From Alicyclobacillus acidocaldarius subsp. acidocaldarius Tc-4-1 (GTDB lineage: Bacteria > Bacillota > Bacilli > Alicyclobacillales > Alicyclobacillaceae), in NCBI RefSeq assembly GCF_000219875.1, contig NC_017167.1:2875361-2939360 (forward strand): a DNA stretch of 64,000 bases, given 5' to 3'. The number at the start of each line of letters is the position of its first letter. Positions within the stretch are counted from its first letter, which is position 1. This document shows, piece after piece, positions 59,141 to 64,000 of this stretch. Made by a program: the position numbers and the translations under genes. The notes below the pieces were generated by a model, which made no database searches, was not told the origin of the DNA, and was given only the letters and a program-made list of their open reading frames with translations.

Positions 59141-59995
59141 GTGAACAAGAGCCGATGGCCCAGACGGCGGGTGGCGAAGTGGATAGCGGGTGGTGCGGGA
59201 TGCGCGGTTCTCGCAAGCTACGCTTGGTTCATGATCTTCGGGATGAACACGCGCTGGCAGGCGTACGCCCTGGCCGCCGCCCATCCTGCAGTTGGATTGA
59301 ACGGGACAAGCCACGTAGGGCCGACGTCGCGAGGTTCAGGTCAAGGTACCTCCGCGTCGTCGGCGGGATCGAACGAGATTGTGCCGACCAACGAGCCTGT
59401 GTGGTCGCCGAATGAACAGGTGGCAACGGTCGAGAATCCGCTGACGATGCCTCCCAAAACGCAGGGTGTGAGCACTTCGTCGGGCGCGAGCGGAGGCAGC
59501 GGATGGAGGTCAGGTGGCACATGGGTTACGCCCTCTCGCTCGACTTCAAGCAGCGAGACCCTGCCAGCGAGCCAAACCAACGCGAGTGGGGAAAGCGCAT
59601 ACGGTAACGGCGCAAGCGCGGGCCTTGGTGGCGAGCCCACAGGCGAACAGGGGAATACGAGTGTGACGTCCAATGGGACAAGCTTGAATTCGTCCATGGG
59701 AACAGGCGAGACGGGCGCGGGAATGGGCGGGAACCCAGTGGGCGGCAACGCGACTTCGCCCAGCGGGTCCAGCGGAAGCGCTCAGCCTCAGGCCGGCGGG
59801 CAATCCTCGCCCTCGAGCGGCAATGCTACCGGCGCGACGCCAGCGCCGCAGACGAACAGCACGTCAACGGGATCGAGCCTGGCGACCACGGAGTCGCCTC
59901 GCGCGAATCCGCCGAGTCCGGAAAACGCGACGCCAGGACCGTTTCCTTCCTCGGCGGTTGGCGGGCCCGGCGCCAACAACGCGACGGCGCACTGA
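59141..59995 (+). CDS. Membrane-anchored Ser/Thr/Asn/Gly-rich protein
   Basis: 284 residues, no recognised family. A basic N-terminus (MNKSRWPRRRVAKW) precedes one hydrophobic helix (about 15-34); the rest is low complexity, dominated by Gly, Ser, Thr, Asn, Ala and Pro, with about ten N-x-S/T sequons. It should be an extracytoplasmic, disordered, perhaps glycosylated stalk. The start is GTG 59141 behind GGAGCGG. The reverse strand is also open for 135 codons, but the anchor and ribosome site favour this strand. Confidence 0.6.
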   Translation: MNKSRWPRRRVAKWIAGGAGCAVLASYAWFMIFGMNTRWQAYALAAAHPAVGLNGTSHVGPTSRGSGQGTSASSAGSNEIVPTNEPVWSPNEQVATVENPLTMPPKTQGVSTSSGASGGSGWRSGGTWVTPSRSTSSSETLPASQTNASGESAYGNGASAGLGGEPTGEQGNTSVTSNGTSLNSSMGTGETGAGMGGNPVGGNATSPSGSSGSAQPQAGGQSSPSSGNATGATPAPQTNSTSTGSSLATTESPRANPPSPENATPGPFPSSAVGGPGANNATAH

Positions 59996-60060
59996 CGTGA
60001 CGCGCACGGAGATGGCTTCTGCCGGTCTTTCGCGGCGGCGCAAACCATTCATCGCGCAGC

Positions 60061-60113
60061 AAAAAACGAGAGGGGCTGTCCCAAGCGTGCCACGCACGAG
60101 GGACTGCCCCTCT
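60061..60113 (-). terminator. Intrinsic terminator of the 55-residue membrane gene
   Basis: AGAGGGGCTGTCCC pairs with GGGACTGCCCCTCT (14 bp, one mismatch), with a small inner hairpin in the loop. On the minus strand CGTTTTTTG follows, 46 bases after the stop at 60159. Confidence 0.82.
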
Positions 60114-60158
60114 TGTCCGATGTATGGGAAGCGCTGGCCGAATGGCAAGATTACCCGC

Positions 60159-60326
60159 TCACGCCGAAGTGCGCTGCCGATTGCGAGCAGCCGCTGCGGC
60201 GAGGAGCGCCTCGGCCTCGCGCGAATCCTCATGAACCATCCGATCCACCACGCGGTTGCCGATCAGGAGCGCCGCACCCACAACCAAAATCAGCGCCATG
60301 GTGATGATGAACAAAGCCAGCTCCAT
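60159..60326 (-). CDS. Small single-span membrane protein
   Basis: 55 residues: a hydrophobic helix (ALFIITMALILVVGAALLIG), then a charged, Ala/Arg-rich tail (VVDRMVHEDSREAEALLAAA). ATG 60326 lies 9 bases after GGGAG. It has its own TATAAT box and a strong terminator, so it looks like a real independent gene. No family recognised. Confidence 0.6.
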   Translation of the reverse strand: MELALFIITMALILVVGAALLIGNRVVDRMVHEDSREAEALLAAAAARNRQRTSA

Positions 60327-60372
60327 ATTGCTCATCTCCCGCTTTTCATCGTTCTTCCCTGTTGACACCGCC

Positions 60373-60378
60373 ATTATA
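60373..60378 (-). promoter_or_regulatory. Consensus -10 box before the small membrane gene
   Basis: TATAAT on the minus strand, 47 bases before the ATG at 60326. No good -35 at the usual spacing, so an activator or another element may be needed. Confidence 0.4.
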
Positions 60379-60491
60379 TCCGGCGCTCGCTGCGGCATCC
60401 GCAGATGAAAGCGGCTTCAGGAGACTTGTCGCACTTTGTTCGAATTGGCGCCGAAGTTTCGCCATACATCAGGATCATTTTGGAAGACGAA

Positions 60492-61574
60492 CTAGCCAAC
60501 CCATCGCACGCGGCCAGCCGACGCCTTGTACAGTCGATTCATGACGGCTGCCCCCACGCCGTGCGTCGGGTCCACGCCGTGGACGAGCACGTCGGTCGCC
60601 CCAGCGCGGTCGAAGGCGCGCAGCAGGCGGTACAAGTGGCGCGCGAGCTCCTCCGCATACGTATCCGCGGGAAGGGCAGCCTGCCGCTCGTCCGCTAGCG
60701 CCCATCCAAAGCGCCGCACGAAGTCATCCGGCGCGATGAGCGCCGGCACCATCAGGTCGTCATCCTGCACGGCCTCGAGCAAAAAGGCGCGCATGGCCTC
60801 ATCGATGGCCTCCGGCTCTCCCCACCACACGTGAACTCGGGCATCCGGCGCGTAGTGGCGGTACTTCATGCCGGGCGCCAGAGGCGCAGCCGCCACGTCA
60901 AACACGTCGGCCGCGTACAGCACCGGCCGATCGATCACGCTCGCAATCATCTCCTGCGTCACGCCGCCCGGCCGGAGAATGCGCGCGCAGTCCGGCTCGA
61001 GCAGCAGCACCGTCGACTCCACGCCGATAGGGCACGGCCCGCCGTCGACGAGCCAGTCCATCCGTTCGCCGAGATCGGCCGCCACATCGTCGGCCGTCGT
61101 GGGGCTCGGCCTGCCGGACCGGTTGGCGCTCGGCGCCGCCACCGGAACGCCCGCCTCGGCAATCAGCGCCCGAGCCACGGGATGATCCGGCATCCGCACG
61201 CCGACGAGCGGCTGACCCGGGTGAACGGATGGCGCGAGCCTTGTTCCGGCCGGCAAGAGCAGTGTGAGCGGCCCAGGCCAAAATGCGCGCATGAGGCGCA
61301 CCGCATCCTCATGCAAGGGCTGGTTCTCGTCGATCACGTCCCGAAGCTGATGGTCCTCCGCGATGTGCACAATCAGCGGATTGTCGCGCGGCCGCTCCTT
61401 GGCGGCAAAAATGCGCCTCACCGCATCCTCCTGAAGTGCGTTGGCGCCGAGGCCGTACACCGTTTCGGTGGGAAACGCCACAAGCCCGCCGCGTCGAAGA
61501 GACTGGGCGGGCTCCTTCAACATCTCGCGCAGTTGCGCTTCCTGGCGTATCCCAGCCACCGTCAATCGTTGCAT
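60492..61574 (-). CDS. ywlC: Threonylcarbamoyl-AMP synthase (Sua5/YwlC)
   Basis: Makes threonylcarbamoyl-AMP for the tRNA t6A modification; 360 residues, long Sua5 type. The YrdC domain (about 1-210) has FPTETVYGLGANA, AKERPRDNPLIVHI and APSANRSGRPSPT; a C-terminal Sua5 domain follows (GMKYRHYAPDARVHV). ATG 61574 follows GAGGAGAGG; a longer open frame upstream overlaps spoIIR and is unlikely. Confidence 0.94.
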   Translation of the reverse strand: MQRLTVAGIRQEAQLREMLKEPAQSLRRGGLVAFPTETVYGLGANALQEDAVRRIFAAKERPRDNPLIVHIAEDHQLRDVIDENQPLHEDAVRLMRAFWPGPLTLLLPAGTRLAPSVHPGQPLVGVRMPDHPVARALIAEAGVPVAAPSANRSGRPSPTTADDVAADLGERMDWLVDGGPCPIGVESTVLLLEPDCARILRPGGVTQEMIASVIDRPVLYAADVFDVAAAPLAPGMKYRHYAPDARVHVWWGEPEAIDEAMRAFLLEAVQDDDLMVPALIAPDDFVRRFGWALADERQAALPADTYAEELARHLYRLLRAFDRAGATDVLVHGVDPTHGVGAAVMNRLYKASAGRVRWVG

Positions 61575-61596
61575 TCCATTCCTCTCCTCATGTTCC

Positions 61597-62292
61597 TCAG
61601 TGAAAGCGCGCCGCAATCGCGCGAATCCATTCTTCGGCGTGATCGAGCGTCCAAAGCCGCACCTGAACCTTCTGGGTCTGTCCGTCGCCCGTCGGGATGG
61701 ACAGGGTCTCGAGCGGCGGCAGATCGGGAAATCCTCCGGTGTTGGGCACGGCATCGCCTTCCGTGATGTCAATGAAGCAAAGCGGCGGGTACAGGACGCA
61801 CCACCAGTTGGCGCCCTGGCCTCGACCAAGCACGATGCGCAGCGCCTCGTACTCGCCCGCGGGATACACGAGGTTGCCGTACACCTTCGTCGGAAACGGC
61901 ACCCGCGCTACTTCCACCTGGACCAGCTCGTCCACGTGCCACGCCGCCTCCACCGCCTGCGCCGTGGCGCGAATCTGCGGCACGTGCGCCTCCACGATGG
62001 CCCGCGCCTGCGCTTCGGAGTGGGCGCCCTGCAGCCAACGGCCTACCTGTTCGATCACGGCGTTGCGCACCGCGAGCTTCAACGCCTGATCCCGCGGGCT
62101 GTCGCTGTTCGCGATGATGCGAAGCCGCAGTGCATCCTCCGGAATCGCCGGCGCGTGAGGCGCCGCGATGCTCGCAAGCACGTCGCCGTCGCCCACACCG
62201 CGCACGTTGGCGTGCGCCATGGCCGCTCTCGACAGCGCCACGCCGACCAAGATGGCTGTGACGAATCCCGCAAACCGCTTCGCAAACCCCAT
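61597..62292 (-). CDS. spoIIR: Stage II sporulation protein R
   Basis: Forespore-secreted signalling protein that triggers SpoIIGA to process pro-sigma-E; 231 residues. A signal peptide (about 7-26) is followed by LRLRIIANSDSPRDQALKLAVRNAV, here cited by its family-specific core RIIANSDSPRDQ, and VYGNLVYPAGEYEALRIVLG with NWWCVLYPPLCF. ATG 62292 follows GGAGG. A sigma-F promoter precedes it. Confidence 0.94.
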   Translation of the reverse strand: MGFAKRFAGFVTAILVGVALSRAAMAHANVRGVGDGDVLASIAAPHAPAIPEDALRLRIIANSDSPRDQALKLAVRNAVIEQVGRWLQGAHSEAQARAIVEAHVPQIRATAQAVEAAWHVDELVQVEVARVPFPTKVYGNLVYPAGEYEALRIVLGRGQGANWWCVLYPPLCFIDITEGDAVPNTGGFPDLPPLETLSIPTGDGQTQKVQVRLWTLDHAEEWIRAIAARFH

Positions 62293-62321
62293 CGTCCATC
62301 CCTCCTGCCGTTCTGGCAGTC

Positions 62322-62350
62322 AGTATGGACGGGAGTCGCGAATCTTAAAC
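62322..62350 (-). promoter_or_regulatory. Sigma-F promoter of spoIIR
   Basis: Minus strand GTTTA (62346-62350), exactly 15 bases, GTCCATACT (62322-62330): 4 of 5 and all but one defined position of the GYATA-N15-GGNNANAHT consensus. It lies 30 bases before the spoIIR ATG; spoIIR is a sigma-F gene in B. subtilis. Confidence 0.6.
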
Positions 62351-62368
62351 CACTAGCGGCGCGCTGCG

Positions 62369-63316
62369 CTAGATTGAGAGATTCTCCGGCTCCGGGGGAG
62401 ATCCGGGTTCGCGCGTCACGGCAATGACGCGATCGACCCCCCGCAGGTCTTTCACCTTGCGCACGCGAAAACCGCGTTCCTTCCACGGCGCAAACAGGCG
62501 AGCCACCTCATCGGCCTGGTTGTGGCCCACCTCGAGGAATACGCCGGCACGGCCGCGGGCCAGCACGTACGGCGGCAATGCCGCCATCCGCCGGTAGAAC
62601 TGCAGCCCGTCCTCACCGCCATCCAAGGCGAGCCGCGGTTCATAGTCGCGCACGGACGGTTCCAACTGGTCGATCTCGCCCGTGGGAATATATGGAGGAT
62701 TGCTGACAATGGCGTGCCACGGCCGCCCGCGTTGGGCCCTTTCAATCAGCCACTCGATGCCGTCCGCCGCCGCCCAATCGACCACGGCGCCGAACCGCTC
62801 GGCGTTGCGGCGGGCCACCGCAAGCGCGTCCATGGAAAGATCCACGGCCGTGACCGACACGCCCGGACACGCGAGCGCGATGGAGACGGCTATGCACCCG
62901 GACCCCGTCCCGACGTCGATGACCCGCGTTCCGCTGGGCATGCGCTTCAGAAAACGAATGGCCTCCTCCACCAGCACCTCGGTGTCAGGGCGCGGAATCA
63001 GGCAATCCGGCCCGACTTCGAACGTCCGGCCGTAAAAATCCTGTTTCCCGAGAACGTACGCAAGCGGCTCCCCTTGGGCTCGCAGGGCAGCAAGCCGAGC
63101 GGCACGTTCCGCAACCTCGTCGGGCACCTCGTCGCCAAGCGACTGAAGGAGCTTCACGCGATCCCAGCCGAGCGCGTGCGCCACAATCTGCTCCGCCTCG
63201 CGTTCCGCGAGCCGCTTGCGCTCGTCGAGCGGCAACGCTCGGTACGCCGGTGACTGGGGAAGTTGTTCCGCGATTGCCTTCAACAATCTTGCAACAAAAT
63301 ATTTGGCCTCGCTCAT
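62369..63316 (-). CDS. prmC: Release-factor glutamine methyltransferase PrmC
   Basis: SAM-dependent N5-methylation of the GGQ glutamine of release factors; 315 residues. An N-terminal helical domain, then [18 protein letters not shown] (SAM site) and IVSNPPYIP (catalytic NPPY). ATG 63316 overlaps the prfA stop as ATGA, linking the methylase to its substrate. Confidence 0.95.
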   Translation of the reverse strand: MSEAKYFVARLLKAIAEQLPQSPAYRALPLDERKRLAEREAEQIVAHALGWDRVKLLQSLGDEVPDEVAERAARLAALRAQGEPLAYVLGKQDFYGRTFEVGPDCLIPRPDTEVLVEEAIRFLKRMPSGTRVIDVGTGSGCIAVSIALACPGVSVTAVDLSMDALAVARRNAERFGAVVDWAAADGIEWLIERAQRGRPWHAIVSNPPYIPTGEIDQLEPSVRDYEPRLALDGGEDGLQFYRRMAALPPYVLARGRAGVFLEVGHNQADEVARLFAPWKERGFRVRKVKDLRGVDRVIAVTREPGSPPEPENLSI

Positions 63317-64000
63317 GCTTCCCTGACCCTCAGCATCTCCGCCTGACTCTCGACGATGAGCGCCTGGATGATCTCATCCAGCTCACCGTCCAAGACGGCG
63401 TCAAGTTTGTGTAGCGTCAAGCCAATGCGATGATCCGTCACTCGGCTTTGCGGAAAGTTGTAGGTGCGTATCCGCTCGCTGCGGTCACCCGTGCCCACCT
63501 GGAGGCGCCGCTTGGCCGCAAGCTCCTCCTGTTGTTCGCGCTGAGCCTTCTCATACAGGCGCGCGCGCAGCACCCGCATCGCTTTTTCTTTATTCTTCAA
63601 TTGCGACTTCTCGTCCTGACAAGACACCACAATTCCCGACGGAAGATGCGTGATCCGCACCGCCGACTGCGTGGTGTTTACGCTCTGCCCGCCAGGTCCC
63701 GTCGAGCAAAAGGTGTCGATGCGGAGGTCCTTTTCGTGGATCTCCACCTCGACCTCCTCGACTTCCGGGAGAACCGCGACGGTCGCCGTCGACGTGTGAA
63801 TCCGGCCGCCCGACTCCGTGACCGGCACGCGCTGCACTCGGTGCGTTCCGCTCTCAAACTTCAGCTTGGCATACGCGCCCTTGCCGTGCACGGCCATCAC
63901 GACTTCGCGGAATCCACCCATGTCCGTGTAGCTGGCGTCGATGATCTCGGTCTTCCAGCCGTGTTTCTCGGCGTAGCGCTGATACATGCGTAAAAGCTCG
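63313..64000 (-). CDS. prfA: Peptide chain release factor 1 (5' end outside window)
   Basis: Terminates translation at UAA/UAG. The visible C-terminal part contains [20 protein letters not shown], the catalytic GGQ in [15 protein letters not shown], and the C-terminal [19 protein letters not shown]. The frame is open through base 64000, so the N-terminal domain lies outside. It is followed by prmC with a 4-base overlap. Confidence 0.97.
   Translation of the reverse strand, partial: ELLRMYQRYAEKHGWKTEIIDASYTDMGGFREVVMAVHGKGAYAKLKFESGTHRVQRVPVTESGGRIHTSTATVAVLPEVEEVEVEIHEKDLRIDTFCSTGPGGQSVNTTQSAVRITHLPSGIVVSCQDEKSQLKNKEKAMRVLRARLYEKAQREQQEELAAKRRLQVGTGDRSERIRTYNFPQSRVTDHRIGLTLHKLDAVLDGELDEIIQALIVESQAEMLRVREA

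Noticed and set aside
59341-59748. 135-codon reverse-strand gene opposite the low-complexity protein
   Set aside because: It is Pro/Leu-rich with no domain or ribosome site; it mirrors the repetitive Gly/Ser codons of the plus strand.

Overview
The window is a dense, GC-rich (by eye well over half G+C) stretch of a spore-forming Firmicute chromosome. Gene order follows Bacillus subtilis closely, but base composition, frequent GTG/TTG starts and Gly/Ala/Arg-rich proteins point to a thermophilic or acidophilic relative. Alicyclobacillus is my best guess; this is inferred from memory of gene order and style, not from a search. Nearly all genes lie on the minus strand, so transcription, and probably replication, runs from 64000 towards 1.

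Region 1 (1-31834) is the B. subtilis ctsR-to-tuf block. In transcription order it holds the CtsR heat-shock operon (ctsR-mcsA-mcsB-clpC), radA, disA, pssA, yacL, ispD-ispF-gltX-cysS-mrnC-rlmB-rae1, sigH, rpmG-secE-nusG, rplK-rplA, rplJ-rplL behind an L10 leader, an RsmC-like methyltransferase, rpoB-rpoC, an L7Ae-like protein, rpsL-rpsG-fusA and the start of tuf.

Region 2 (about 31835-35131) is the only clearly mobile part. A 2279-bp IS21-family element (istA, istB, four imperfect repeats at each end) sits inside the 5' end of a small sigma-70-like gene. Removing the element and one CCG copy restores an uninterrupted 204-codon frame.

Region 3 (35120-56622) is a second conserved block that lies on the other replichore in B. 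subtilis. It holds fabZ-pgsA-flhP-flhO-mbl-spoIIID-spoIIQ-spoIID-murA-ywmB-ywzB, the complete F1Fo ATP synthase operon (atpZ, I, B, E, F, H, A, G, D, C), wecB, upp, glyA, ywlG and the phosphoarginine phosphatase ywlE. Sporulation promoters of sigma-F and sigma-E type can be read in front of spoIIQ, spoIIR, spoIID and spoIIID.

Region 4 (56727-64000) continues with mntP, then a small accessory islet (57404-60326): a degenerate NlpC/P60-like secreted protein, a DUF1275 membrane protein, a sequon-rich low-complexity anchored protein and a 55-residue membrane protein. The conserved run resumes with ywlC-spoIIR-prmC-prfA.

Four apparent one-base indels at short homopolymers (yacL, mcsB, and both ends of istA) break otherwise canonical genes. 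They are either true mutations or base-calling errors and should be checked before any biological reading. I found no tRNA, rRNA or CRISPR array.
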